Assembly (NCBI GenBank): GCA_013696105.1
Contig: JACCZE010000124.1
Location: 1-35,696 of the forward strand
Direction: 5' to 3'
DNA from: Planctomycetota bacterium
GTDB lineage: Bacteria; Planctomycetota; UBA11346
DNA length: 35,696 bases
Of this stretch, positions 23,719 to 31,521 are shown in pieces. How positions within the stretch are numbered: the first letter of the stretch is position 1; each line of letters begins with the position of its first letter. The position numbers were made by a program, and so were the translations under genes. Under the pieces are notes generated by a model. That model was not told the DNA's origin. It ran no database searches and saw only the letters and a program-made list of their open reading frames with translations.

Positions 23719-24861
23719 GTGAGCGGGAAGCAGGGGAAGTACAAGGGCGTCAAAGGCCACAACCAGCGCCAGGGGATGGGCCGGCTGCGCCGCGCGAACA
23801 CCAGCGATCCCGGTCGGGTCGGCGGATACGAGCGGCACGACGAGGACGCCGAGATCTTCGATCGCCTGGGATCGCTCGCGCGCGCATCCCACGGTGGCGA
23901 ATCGCTGCTGGCGAAATTCAACCGCCTCGCCGGCATCCCCGAGCAGGCCGGCGGTGAACGCGGCGAGATCTGCGGCTTCGCCGGCACGCTCACCCTGGTG
24001 CGCGCCGCCGCGGGAGCCGAGGTCCCCTGCAGCGTGCGCCAGGTGCTGAAGAAGCGCGTCAAGGGCGTGAAGAACCCGCTGTGCGTCGGCGATCTGGTCA
24101 CCTTCGAGCGTGCCGCCGATGGTTCGGGCGTCATCGATGCGGTTGCGCCCAGGCGCAACCAGCTCGAACGCGCAGACAGCCACAACCGTTCGCTGATACA
24201 CGTCTTCGCCTCGAACATCGATGCGCTGGTGGTGGTGAGCTCGCTGCACGAGCCCGACATCAAGCTGGGGCTGATCGATCGCTACCTGCTCATCGCCGCC
24301 GCCAACCGCATCCCGGCCTGCCTGGTGATCAACAAGAGCGATCTCGGCGATCCCTCGTTCGCGCTGACGCTCTACCGCGGGATCGGCATCCCGTGCTTCG
24401 CGACCATCGCCACCGGGACCGGCGACAGCGGACCCGATCTCGCCGCGCTGCGCGAACACCTCCATGGCAAGGCGTGCGTGATCGCGGGCCAGAGCGGCGT
24501 CGGCAAATCCTCTCTCGTGAATACGCTGTTCCCGGGAACGGGTGCGCGCGTCGGGGTGGTTGCGGACGCTGGGCACGGGCGGCACACCACCACCAGCTCG
24601 CGCAGCTACCTGATGCCTGACGGGGCGCGACTGATCGACACACCGGGCGTGCGCGAATGCTCGATCACCGGGCTGGTACCGCTGGATGTCTCGCTGCTCT
24701 ACCCCGACATAGCCGCGTTCCACCAGGCCTGCCACTTCAAGGATTGCACGCACCTGCACGAGCCGGAGTGCGCCGTCCGCACCGCTGTCGAGGACGGCCG
24801 CATCGCCGATACGCGGTATGACAGCTACTGTTCGATCATTCTGGAAGATCTGGTGATGTGA
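23719..24861 (+). CDS. rsgA: small ribosomal subunit biogenesis GTPase RsgA
   Basis: Predicted 380-residue circularly permuted GTPase that monitors late 30S maturation. The permuted order is clear: an OB-type N-terminal domain (about 80-150), then G4 NKSD (near 204), G1 GQSGVGKSS (near 256-264) and G3 DTPG (near 307-310), followed by a zinc site (CHFKDCTHLHEPEC, near 338-351). A basic N-terminal extension of about 75 residues precedes the OB domain. GTG 23719 has a GAGG Shine-Dalgarno about nine bases upstream. It begins 43 bases after the kinase stop and is convergent with the HNH gene, with heptad-hairpin copy 5 between. Confidence 0.95.
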   Translation: MSGKQGKYKGVKGHNQRQGMGRLRRANTSDPGRVGGYERHDEDAEIFDRLGSLARASHGGESLLAKFNRLAGIPEQAGGERGEICGFAGTLTLVRAAAGAEVPCSVRQVLKKRVKGVKNPLCVGDLVTFERAADGSGVIDAVAPRRNQLERADSHNRSLIHVFASNIDALVVVSSLHEPDIKLGLIDRYLLIAAANRIPACLVINKSDLGDPSFALTLYRGIGIPCFATIATGTGDSGPDLAALREHLHGKACVIAGQSGVGKSSLVNTLFPGTGARVGVVADAGHGRHTTTSSRSYLMPDGARLIDTPGVRECSITGLVPLDVSLLYPDIAAFHQACHFKDCTHLHEPECAVRTAVEDGRIADTRYDSYCSIILEDLVM

Positions 24862-24876
24862 TCCGGACGCCGCGTG

Positions 24877-24976
24877 CTCGGTGCTCCGTCCTTCGTCCTC
24901 CGTCGGACAACAGACCGCATTCGACGCCCAGATTCCTGTACCCCAAGACGGAGCACGGAGGACCGAGCACGGAGCA
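24877..24976. repeat. heptad-hairpin element, copy 5
   Basis: Left units CTCGGTG, CTCCGTC, CTTCGTC, CTCCGTC (24877-24904) face right units GACGGAG, CACGGAG, GACCGAG, CACGGAG (24947-24974). The 42-base loop begins GGACAACAG, a variant of GGACAGCCG. It fills the gap between the convergent rsgA and HNH genes. Confidence 0.85.
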
Positions 24977-24989
24977 CTCGCCGTCCGAA

Positions 24990-25538
24990 TCAGTTCGACC
25001 ACAGGGTGATGCCGAGGCGCTTGAGGCAGCCGAGCCAGGTCTGGCGCTCCTTCGAGCGGCAGGTCTTGAGCACACAGCGGATCTTCTCCTCGTCGGTGAG
25101 CGGACGCGGTCTGTTGCGCAGCACCATGCCTGCCTGCTCGGGCGTCCGGTTGGCCTTGCGGCCGTTGCACGGCTTGCAGGAGGCCACGACGTTGGTCAGC
25201 GAGTCGGGCCCCTTGAGCGCGCGTGGAACGACGTGGTCCCGCGTGCCCGCGCCCATGGTCAGGCGCGAGCCGCAGTACTGGCATTCGAAATTGTCGCGGA
25301 TGAAGACCGCTTTCTTGGTCGGCATCTGGAAGAGCTTGGTGCGCTTCTTGACCATCACCTGGTAGCGCATGACCACGACCGCCGGCAGCTGGAAGGTGCA
25401 GTGCTGGCTGCGCACCACCTCGGGATAGTGCTCGATCGGGATGGCCTTGCCTTCGAGCACGAGCATCAACGAGTCGAACCAGCTGTCCTCGATGTTCAGA
25501 TACTCGTAGCTGGCGTTGAGAACCATGCAGCGTGTCAC
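24990..25538 (-). CDS. HNH endonuclease family protein
   Basis: Predicted 182-residue HNH protein. The N-terminal segment MVLNASYEYLNI is typical of a widespread stand-alone bacterial HNH family. The nuclease core shows CxxC (CQYC), the RDHVVPRALKG His, the NVVASCKPCNGRK segment with a second CxxC and the Asn residues, consistent with a metal-dependent betabeta-alpha nuclease fold. Cellular role is unknown; these genes are usually chromosomal and not part of an intron. GTG 25538 is preferred for the AGGGGG Shine-Dalgarno 5-6 bases upstream; ATG 25526 is an alternative. Much longer in-frame sequence upstream is Gly/Ala-rich and not convincing protein. Confidence 0.85.
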   Translation of the reverse strand: MTRCMVLNASYEYLNIEDSWFDSLMLVLEGKAIPIEHYPEVVRSQHCTFQLPAVVVMRYQVMVKKRTKLFQMPTKKAVFIRDNFECQYCGSRLTMGAGTRDHVVPRALKGPDSLTNVVASCKPCNGRKANRTPEQAGMVLRNRPRPLTDEEKIRCVLKTCRSKERQTWLGCLKRLGITLWSN

Positions 25539-25555
25539 GGCCGCCCCCTGCAGGC

Positions 25556-25583
25556 ACTCTAGCGATGCCGGTGCCACCGTCCA
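25556..25583 (-). promoter_or_regulatory. candidate promoter of the HNH gene
   Basis: On the minus strand TGGACG (25583-25578), a 16-base spacer and TAGAGT (25561-25556) lie 17 bases before GTG 25538. The AGGGGG Shine-Dalgarno falls inside this short leader. Confidence 0.4.
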
Positions 25584-25663
25584 CGGCTGCCCGACCCGTG
25601 CAGTCGGGCGCCCGGCGACCGTTCGCGGATCACCGCGGGAACTGGCTTCATCTCCATTGTCAT

Positions 25664-25681
25664 CTCCGGCTCCGGCTCCGG
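25664..25681. repeat. CTCCGG hexamer, three units
   Basis: Three tandem CTCCGG units in the 249-base gap between the HNH and hydrolase-like genes. More purine-rich GGCGGAG-type repetition lies at about 25750-25770. Non-coding simple sequence. Confidence 0.6.
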
Positions 25682-25787
25682 CCGCATCCTGATGTCGTGG
25701 AGCATTGGCGCCGAAGCCGGAGCCAAGGCCGAAGCCCATGTCCGGGGCGGGTGGCGGAGGCGGAGGCGGCTGTCGCCGGCTCCGAGG

Positions 25788-27083
25788 CTACTCCTTGAGC
25801 AGGATCAGCTCCGCGGCCAAGGTTGCCGCCTGCGATCCCTCGGTGAGGCGCCCGGCGACCGCCGTGAGCGCGGGGATCTTCTGCGCCGGGACCTTCGGAT
25901 ATTTGTCGTCGATCATCAGCACGTTCGGCAGCATCTTGTTCAGCTCGGCGCTGGCGGCGAGTCCCGCGGCGAAGCTCTTGTCCTTCTTGGTGGCGGCGAG
26001 GATGTCCTTGAGCTCCTTCTCGGAGGGGAGCCCCTTGCACTGGGTCACGAAGAGCGGGACGTAGAAATTGCAGAGGACGGGGTCGCGCTTGGCGAGATCC
26101 TTCGCCAAGACGCTGATGCGGCCAATACGTTCGGAGATCTTTGCACTGAGCTGGTCGGCCTTGGCCTTGATCTCCTCGGCGAGACCGGGTTTGGCAGCGA
26201 GCTTGGTCAGCGACGCGCTGGCCGCCCCCAACTGAAGGTCGTTCGCGCTCGCGACGATGGCTTTCAAGTCCTTCTCGGCGAAGTCCGGTGCGTAGATGAA
26301 CGGCGCGAAGGCGAGATCCGCGCGCGCGAATCCCTCGGTCGATGCCGCGATATCCGTAACCGACACCAAGTTGTCCTGTCCCTTGGTGATCTTCAGGCAG
26401 ATGTCCGGGCAGCCACCACGCGGAACATTCTGCGACAGCTCGATGGCATGGGCGACCGAATCCGCGCCGATGCGATCGAGCGCCATCAGCCACGCCACCG
26501 ATCCGCAGCCGATGAACCAGCTCATCGCCGGGAGACCGGCCGGAGAGGCCGGATACGCCGATGTGTACAACGCGCTGTGGCAGAACGGCCAGCCCGGACC
26601 GCGGCCACGGCCGCATTCCTGTGCGAACATGGCATGGGTGATGCCTCCGGCTTCAAATGAAGCCACGACCCCGCGACCCGGGATGATCTTGTAATCAGCC
26701 AGGGTCTGGGCGACCGCCTCGCGCGCCGCCGCCGATTTCGCGCTGGTGTCCTTGCGGTTGTCGTCGTCCTCGAACTCCATGTTGATGCCGATGAGGTTGT
26801 GCGGCTTCAGGACGTGCTTGTCCCACTGCTCGAACACCGCCGCGGAGTTGTGGCCGCCGTTGCCATGGAAGAACAGGTGGATGCCGGCGGGGTTGTCATC
26901 GCCGTAGCTCGCAGGGACCGACACGTAGTACGTGCAGCCCTTCTGCTTGGTCTGGCATTGGTAGCTGCCGGTCTTGCCCTTGTTCGCGGATGGCGGCATC
27001 GGCTTCGGTTCGGCGGCATGGGCCGACGCCGAGGCGATGACCAGGATCGCGGCGATGACGGTGGTTCGGATCGTGGTGGGCAT
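25788..27083 (-). CDS. secreted alpha/beta-hydrolase-like protein, probable pseudoenzyme
   Basis: Predicted 431-residue exported protein. A signal peptide (1-23, cleavage after SAHA) precedes an alpha/beta-hydrolase-like domain resembling the PHB depolymerase/esterase group: oxyanion-type HFFHG-like strand (LFFHGNG, 70-76), and the nucleophile-elbow position GVVASFEAGG, where Glu144 takes the place of the Ser found in its neighbour. The candidate Asp-His site is QDN (Asp237-Asn238). A helical C-terminal region (about 280-431) follows. It has extra Cys residues (43, 50, 157, 168, 193, 225, 229) absent or mostly absent from the paralogue, possibly disulfides. GGGAGA is a good Shine-Dalgarno. 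Binding rather than catalysis is my inference. Confidence 0.72.
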   Translation of the reverse strand: MPTTIRTTVIAAILVIASASAHAAEPKPMPPSANKGKTGSYQCQTKQKGCTYYVSVPASYGDDNPAGIHLFFHGNGGHNSAAVFEQWDKHVLKPHNLIGINMEFEDDDNRKDTSAKSAAAREAVAQTLADYKIIPGRGVVASFEAGGITHAMFAQECGRGRGPGWPFCHSALYTSAYPASPAGLPAMSWFIGCGSVAWLMALDRIGADSVAHAIELSQNVPRGGCPDICLKITKGQDNLVSVTDIAASTEGFARADLAFAPFIYAPDFAEKDLKAIVASANDLQLGAASASLTKLAAKPGLAEEIKAKADQLSAKISERIGRISVLAKDLAKRDPVLCNFYVPLFVTQCKGLPSEKELKDILAATKKDKSFAAGLAASAELNKMLPNVLMIDDKYPKVPAQKIPALTAVAGRLTEGSQAATLAAELILLKE

Positions 27084-27110
27084 GAGATCTCCCGCGCTGC
27101 GCGCGGCCAG

Positions 27111-27138
27111 ACCGTAGCACCCGCGGCGCGGGTGTCAC
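27111..27138 (-). promoter_or_regulatory. candidate promoter of the Glu-variant hydrolase-like gene
   Basis: GTGACA (27138-27133), a 16-base spacer and TACGGT (27116-27111) lie 27 bases before ATG 27083. It is a good match, so this gene can be expressed without its upstream paralogue. Confidence 0.45.
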
Positions 27139-27159
27139 CCGGCCGACTCCTGCGTCTGG

Positions 27160-28467
27160 TCAGCGCAGAGACAGGAAATTCGCGATCATGCGCCCGATCT
27201 GCGAGCCGGGGGGGAAGTATGTCGCCAAGGCCTCGAGATCCTTCTCCTTGGCCTGCGCCACGCGGTAATCTCCCGGAAAGAGCTCGGAGAACGCCTTGGC
27301 AAACTGCGCATGGGCTGTCAGCGCTGCGCTGAAGCCCTTCTGCTTCGCGGCCGCGGCGAGGATGGTGCGCAGCTCCTTCTCGGCGGGTATGCCTTTGCAC
27401 TGGGCGAGATACAGCTGTCCGTAGAACGACGCGAGCACCGGATCGTTGGCGGCGAGCTCGGTGGTGAGCGCGATCAACCGAGCGATGCGCGCGTCGATGC
27501 GGGCCTCGATGTCCTGGGCCTTCTTCTTCAGCGCCTCTGGGATTCCGGCCTTGGCGAGTACCTTGGCGAGCGCGTTCTTCGCGATGCCGATCTGCAGCGC
27601 ATTCGCCGCATCGACCACGTGGCGCAGCTCTTTGTCGGGGAAATCAGGGGCGTATAGGAACGGTGCATAGGCGAGGTCCACCCGTGGGAAGATGGTCGCG
27701 GCTTCCTGCACATCCACGTCGAGGATGATGTGATCCTTCTCCTTGATCACGTTGAAATAGAGGTCGGGGTTCCCCCCTTTCGCAGTTGCGAGCAGCAGCT
27801 CGGTCGTGCGTCCCTTGGCGTCCTGCCCGAGATTGGCGAGCGACCACTCCTTGCCTCCGACGCCGATATACCACCCCATCGGGACGCCGGTGGTGGCGTC
27901 CAGGCGATAGTTCGACGAATACAGCGCCACCTGGCAGAACGGCCAATCGGCGCCGCGCTCCTGGGCGTGCTGCGCCGTGAACAGCGCATGCACCAGGCCT
28001 CCGCCCGAGAATGAGCAGATCACGCCGCGACCCGGGATGACCTTGTAGTCGGCCATCACCTGCGCGATCGCCTCGCGCGCGGCTGTGAGCTTCCCCTGGG
28101 TGTCCTTGCCGTTGTCGCCATCCATGTACTGCATGTTGATGCCGATGAGATTGTACGGCGACAGGAAATGCTTCGTCCAGTGATCGAAGTAGGGCGCGGT
28201 ACCTTGCGATGACTGGCCATGGAAATGAAGGTGGATGCCGGCCGGCTCGGCAGCGGAATACGTCGGCGGGACGCGCACGTAGTAATTGATGCCCGCATGC
28301 CTGGTCATCTCGACCAGGTAGGTTCCGGCCTTCCCCTGGTTGGCCGACGGTGCCACCACCGCCGGGGCGATCGCCGTGGTCGCGCCCGACACGGTCAGGG
28401 GCACGAGCAGGAGCAGCGCGGCGAAGATGATCAATACGGGCGGAACCATCGGTCGAGGCCAGGCCAT
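27160..28467 (-). CDS. secreted alpha/beta-hydrolase-like protein
   Basis: Predicted 435-residue exported protein, paralogue of the gene just downstream: the two align from the PSANxGK segment through IHLxFHG, HNLIGINM/YNLIGINM, DYKxIPGRGV and the C-terminal QCKGxPxEKEL helices. A signal peptide or anchor covers about 8-30. The alpha/beta-hydrolase-like domain keeps Ser154 in the elbow SFSGGG and Asp245-His246 in KEKDHII as candidate triad residues, so it may be an active esterase or depolymerase; the substrate is unknown. The C-terminal helical region (about 285-435) is shared with the paralogue. GAGGGG is a Shine-Dalgarno for ATG 28467; the gap to the next gene is 76 bases. Confidence 0.75.
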   Translation of the reverse strand: MAWPRPMVPPVLIIFAALLLLVPLTVSGATTAIAPAVVAPSANQGKAGTYLVEMTRHAGINYYVRVPPTYSAAEPAGIHLHFHGQSSQGTAPYFDHWTKHFLSPYNLIGINMQYMDGDNGKDTQGKLTAAREAIAQVMADYKVIPGRGVICSFSGGGLVHALFTAQHAQERGADWPFCQVALYSSNYRLDATTGVPMGWYIGVGGKEWSLANLGQDAKGRTTELLLATAKGGNPDLYFNVIKEKDHIILDVDVQEAATIFPRVDLAYAPFLYAPDFPDKELRHVVDAANALQIGIAKNALAKVLAKAGIPEALKKKAQDIEARIDARIARLIALTTELAANDPVLASFYGQLYLAQCKGIPAEKELRTILAAAAKQKGFSAALTAHAQFAKAFSELFPGDYRVAQAKEKDLEALATYFPPGSQIGRMIANFLSLR

Positions 28468-28485
28468 GTGCACACCCCTCGGGTA

Positions 28486-28491
28486 AGGATA
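28486..28491 (-). promoter_or_regulatory. -10-like TATCCT before the Ser-type hydrolase gene
   Basis: On the minus strand TATCCT (28491-28486) lies 18 bases before ATG 28467, with GAGGGG between. No clear -35 is visible. Confidence 0.3.
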
Positions 28492-28631
28492 CCGCATTCA
28501 GACGGTGCCGTTGCCGATCAGTTCCAATCGTTGCGGACGTTCGCAGCCCACTGTGGCAGCTACGGGGAGCAGCTCGGGGGGCTGCAACCGGGGGCGGGGA
28601 GCCCCTTCCTGGTCCGATCGCGTCGCCACGG

Positions 28632-28637
28632 TACCGT
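28632..28637 (+). promoter_or_regulatory. -10-like TACCGT before the AraC-family gene (leaderless)
   Basis: TACCGT ends 6 bases before GTG 28644, with no Shine-Dalgarno. The same spacing occurs at the first FHA kinase. The -35 is unclear. Confidence 0.3.
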
Positions 28638-28643
28638 GACGCC

Positions 28644-29627
28644 GTGCGCACGCTGCCGCCCATCGAACACCGGGTCTCACTGAAGCCCCCGCGCCTGACC
28701 AGCCGCCAGGTGCACACCCTGCCGATCGAGGAGATCCAGCCGTACATCCGCATCGCCCATCGCAGCACGGGCGTCTTCGACATCCACGAACGCGTGATCG
28801 TCGATCACGAGTTCGTGCTCCTGCTGTCCGGTGCGGCCGAATTCACCACCCGTCAGGGACGCGTCCCGCTGCTCGAGCACCAGCTGCTGTTCATCCGGCC
28901 GTTCGTTCCGCATGGATTCGCGAGCACGGCGCGTTGCGAACACCTCGCGGTCCACTTCGACCTCAATCCACGGCAGCCGAAATTCGTCCATCATCCGGAA
29001 CGCCGGCGACCGTACGAGATCCGCTTCGCAGATGGATTGGACATCGAGGGATCGCAGCGCCTGACCCCCGAGGATGGCCTGCACGCGTCCTTCCTGCAGC
29101 TGGTGCGTGACTGGAGCGCGGGGACCGCGCTCGGACGGTTGTCCGCGCACGCGCGCCTGCTCGGCATCATCACCAGCCTGCTGCGGCCGCATGCGGATGT
29201 CCCTACCGTTGCGAGCGCTGCCGGCAGGCACCTCGATCGCACCCGCATCGAGCGCGCGCTCGCTCTGATGCGCGAGCACGTTGCCGAACCCCTGACCGGA
29301 GCCGAACTCGCGCGGGCGGCAGGACTGGGGCACAGCCGCTTCTCGATCGTGTTCAAGGATCAGACGGGGTACACACCGAAGGAATACCTGCGGCGCCTGC
29401 GCATCGATCGGGCGCGCACGCTGCTCGGCGACATCGACCTGTCGATCAAACAGATCGCGGCGCGCACCGGATTCGAGGACCAGTACCATTTCAGCCGGGT
29501 GTTCCGCCAGATCGATGGCGTCCCGCCCACCGCCTACCGCGAGGCGCTCCTGGCCGGACGGTCGAGTGGAAAATCGTCCATCAGGTCGGGCACGGCGCCA
29601 TTGCGATCGTCGGAGCCCCGCCGCTAG
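28644..29627 (+). CDS. AraC-family transcriptional regulator
   Basis: Predicted 327-residue regulator. The N-terminal part (about 20-110) looks like a cupin-type ligand-binding domain (HEFVLLLSGAAEFTTRQG, HQLLFIRPFVPHGF). The C-terminal domain has two helix-turn-helix units: AELARAAGLGHSRFSIVFK and IKQIAARTGFEDQYHFSRVF, ending in GVPPTAYR, the AraC signature. The ligand is probably a sugar or related small molecule (inference from family). The GTG at 28644 is close to a -10-like element; a later GTG at 28710 is possible. A promoter for the following PhyH gene overlaps its stop codon, suggesting control of that gene. Confidence 0.9.
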   Translation: MRTLPPIEHRVSLKPPRLTSRQVHTLPIEEIQPYIRIAHRSTGVFDIHERVIVDHEFVLLLSGAAEFTTRQGRVPLLEHQLLFIRPFVPHGFASTARCEHLAVHFDLNPRQPKFVHHPERRRPYEIRFADGLDIEGSQRLTPEDGLHASFLQLVRDWSAGTALGRLSAHARLLGIITSLLRPHADVPTVASAAGRHLDRTRIERALALMREHVAEPLTGAELARAAGLGHSRFSIVFKDQTGYTPKEYLRRLRIDRARTLLGDIDLSIKQIAARTGFEDQYHFSRVFRQIDGVPPTAYREALLAGRSSGKSSIRSGTAPLRSSEPRR

Positions 29628-29630
29628 ACT
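29601..29630 (+). promoter_or_regulatory. candidate promoter of the PhyH-family gene
   Basis: TTGCGA (29601-29606), an 18-base spacer and TAGACT (29625-29630), which includes the AraC-gene stop codon. GGAGG (29642-29646) lies five bases before ATG 29652. Confidence 0.5.
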
Positions 29631-29651
29631 GCACCCATATCGGAGGATCAC

Positions 29652-30461
29652 ATGCTGAACGCCGCCCAGGTTTCGCAGTTCGCACGCGACGGCTACATCA
29701 AGACCGGACGCATGATCGACGAGGCATGGGTCGCCGAGCTGCGCGCAGAAGTGCTGCGCGTGATCGCCGACGAGGGCACCGGCAAGCCGCAGCCGGTCTC
29801 GCTCTCGAAGTGGGATGTCGATGGCGCGGTGATCTACCAGATCTGCAACATCTGGGAGGCGAGCACGGCCTTCCGGCGCCTGATCACCCATGCGCCCATC
29901 TTGGATGCCGCCGGTCAGCTCCTGGGCGCGCGCGAACTGCGCGTGTGGCACGACCAGATCCAATACAAGCCCGCCCAGACCGGCGGCGTGAACCGTTGGC
30001 ACCAGGACTGGCCGTACTGGCCGATCCTCTCCGGCCCGACCCAGGTCACCGCGTGGATCGCCTTGGACGACGCGGACGACGGCAATGGCTGCATGAGCAT
30101 GGTCCCGGGCTCGCACCGGTGGGGGAACCAGATCGATTTCCTGCACACCATCAAGGAGATCGACGACATGCCGGCCGAGCACCAGGGACATGCGCTCGCC
30201 GTGCGGCGCTGTCCGGTCGGAGCCGGAGAGGTGCATTTCCACCACGGCCTGACCTGGCACGGATCGCACGCGAACGTCTCTGGCCGTCCGCGTCGCGCGA
30301 TCGCCATCCACCTGATGAGCGAGCAGACGCGATTCGTCGCTTCTGGAAACCACCTGATGAAGCCGCACGTCACCGTCGCCGACGGCGAGGTGATCGCCGG
30401 CGAGCACTTCCCGCTGGTGTGGAGCACGCCGGCCGAGGTCGCGAGCCTCGCGGGCGCCTGA
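29652..30461 (+). CDS. phytanoyl-CoA dioxygenase (PhyH) family protein
   Basis: Predicted 269-residue Fe(II)/2-oxoglutarate-dependent oxygenase. The iron facial triad is visible as His117 and Asp119 in RWHQDW and distal His203 in TWHGSH, with Arg214/215 as the likely 2-oxoglutarate ligand. PhyH family members hydroxylate varied substrates, not only phytanoyl-CoA; pairing with an AraC regulator is frequent in PVC bacteria and suggests a sugar- or small-molecule-derived substrate. GGAGG gives a good Shine-Dalgarno. It has its own promoter and is convergent with the DUF1206 gene, 44 bases away. Confidence 0.9.
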   Translation: MLNAAQVSQFARDGYIKTGRMIDEAWVAELRAEVLRVIADEGTGKPQPVSLSKWDVDGAVIYQICNIWEASTAFRRLITHAPILDAAGQLLGARELRVWHDQIQYKPAQTGGVNRWHQDWPYWPILSGPTQVTAWIALDDADDGNGCMSMVPGSHRWGNQIDFLHTIKEIDDMPAEHQGHALAVRRCPVGAGEVHFHHGLTWHGSHANVSGRPRRAIAIHLMSEQTRFVASGNHLMKPHVTVADGEVIAGEHFPLVWSTPAEVASLAGA

Positions 30462-30505
30462 GCCTCGCCCCCCACTGCGGGGCGGATGCGGGGCGGATAC
30501 GTCGA

Positions 30506-31459
30506 TCAGCCGGTGCTCGGTCGTCGCTGGGATCCAGCGACCGATCCGATGGTGCGCGGCCGCCCGGGCGGAGCGACATAGAAGCGCCGGTAGCGGACCA
30601 GCAGCAGCTCGAACACCCCGTACGCGAACAAGCCCGCCGCAACCATGCCCATCAGGTAGGGTATGTAGGCCTGCTCGTTCAGCCACGCCAACGCACCACC
30701 CAGTCCCTTGGCGCTGTCCGGGTCGGAGTACCAGCCGGCCACGCACAGGAATGCGCCGGTGACCAAGGCGACGACTCCGCGCGCTGCATAGCCGAAGCGT
30801 CCGAGGGCGACGATCAGCCGGAACATCCCGGGAGTGAGCTCCTCGAGCCTGAGCCGGCGGCGGATGTAGGCGGTGTAGATCATGTAGAATTGCATCAGCC
30901 CCATCGCGACCAGGTAGATGCCGAGCGCGATCACCAGCCATTCGCCGTACAGATGGCTGATGAGCGATGCTGCGATCGACTTGGCGAAGGTGTCTCCGCT
31001 GCCATCTCCGTCGTTCAGTCCCATGACCAGCTGCAGCGCGAGGAAGGCCAATCCGATATAGATCACGCTCTTGATCAGCATGCCCAGCCGCTTGAACAGG
31101 CCGATGACGTCGCTTCCCTTGCGATCGGTATCGAACAGCGCGGCGACGGTCTTGAACAGCGCGTAGCCGATGTTGCCGGTCATGACCACCACCAGCAGGA
31201 GCATGCCGAAGGCGTGGCTGGCGATCCGCTGCATCACGCCATAGGCATTGATGAAGTCCCCGCCCAGATCGAGCGCGGCGAGACCGGCCAGGGAACCGAT
31301 CATCAGGAAGATGACCCCCTTCACCAGCAGGCCCCAACGCGCGAATGCGCGGAACCAGCGGCGCGTGGCGAGCGCGCGTCCGACCGCTTCCAGACGCGCC
31401 AACGACGGTGGAGGGCGCACTGCAGTCGACCGAGGGGATGATGCCGGCACGTCGCGCAT
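30506..31459 (-). CDS. DUF1206-family integral membrane protein
   Basis: Predicted 317-residue membrane protein with about six membrane segments arranged as three two-helix repeats (RWGLLVKGVIFLMIGSLAG, RLGMLIKSVIYIGLAFLAL and RFGYAARGVVALVTGAFLC begin the three units). This internal threefold repeat is the mark of DUF1206, whose function is not known. Start uncertain: ATG 31459 overlaps a -10-like TAGGAT on the minus strand, and GTG 31450, three codons later, would follow it by 7 bases. Divergent from the beta-helix gene, with 106 bases between. Confidence 0.8.
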   Translation of the reverse strand: MRDVPASSPRSTAVRPPPSLARLEAVGRALATRRWFRAFARWGLLVKGVIFLMIGSLAGLAALDLGGDFINAYGVMQRIASHAFGMLLLVVVMTGNIGYALFKTVAALFDTDRKGSDVIGLFKRLGMLIKSVIYIGLAFLALQLVMGLNDGDGSGDTFAKSIAASLISHLYGEWLVIALGIYLVAMGLMQFYMIYTAYIRRRLRLEELTPGMFRLIVALGRFGYAARGVVALVTGAFLCVAGWYSDPDSAKGLGGALAWLNEQAYIPYLMGMVAAGLFAYGVFELLLVRYRRFYVAPPGRPRTIGSVAGSQRRPSTG

Positions 31460-31521
31460 CCTAGCGGCTAACGCTCCGGCACCACCGCGCTCGCTGCAGG
31501 CGTCTACGCCGGGCCGTGGAC

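Noticed and set aside
24862-25538. HNH gene plus adjacent repeat as a homing or mobile element
   Set aside because: No intron, intein, transposase, target-site duplication or host gene interruption; the HNH type is usually chromosomal, and the repeat also occurs away from it.
28677-31337. Minus-strand open frame of 886 codons across AraC, PhyH and part of DUF1206
   Set aside because: It runs opposite three well-supported genes or in a wrong frame; its content is a shadow of GC-rich coding DNA.
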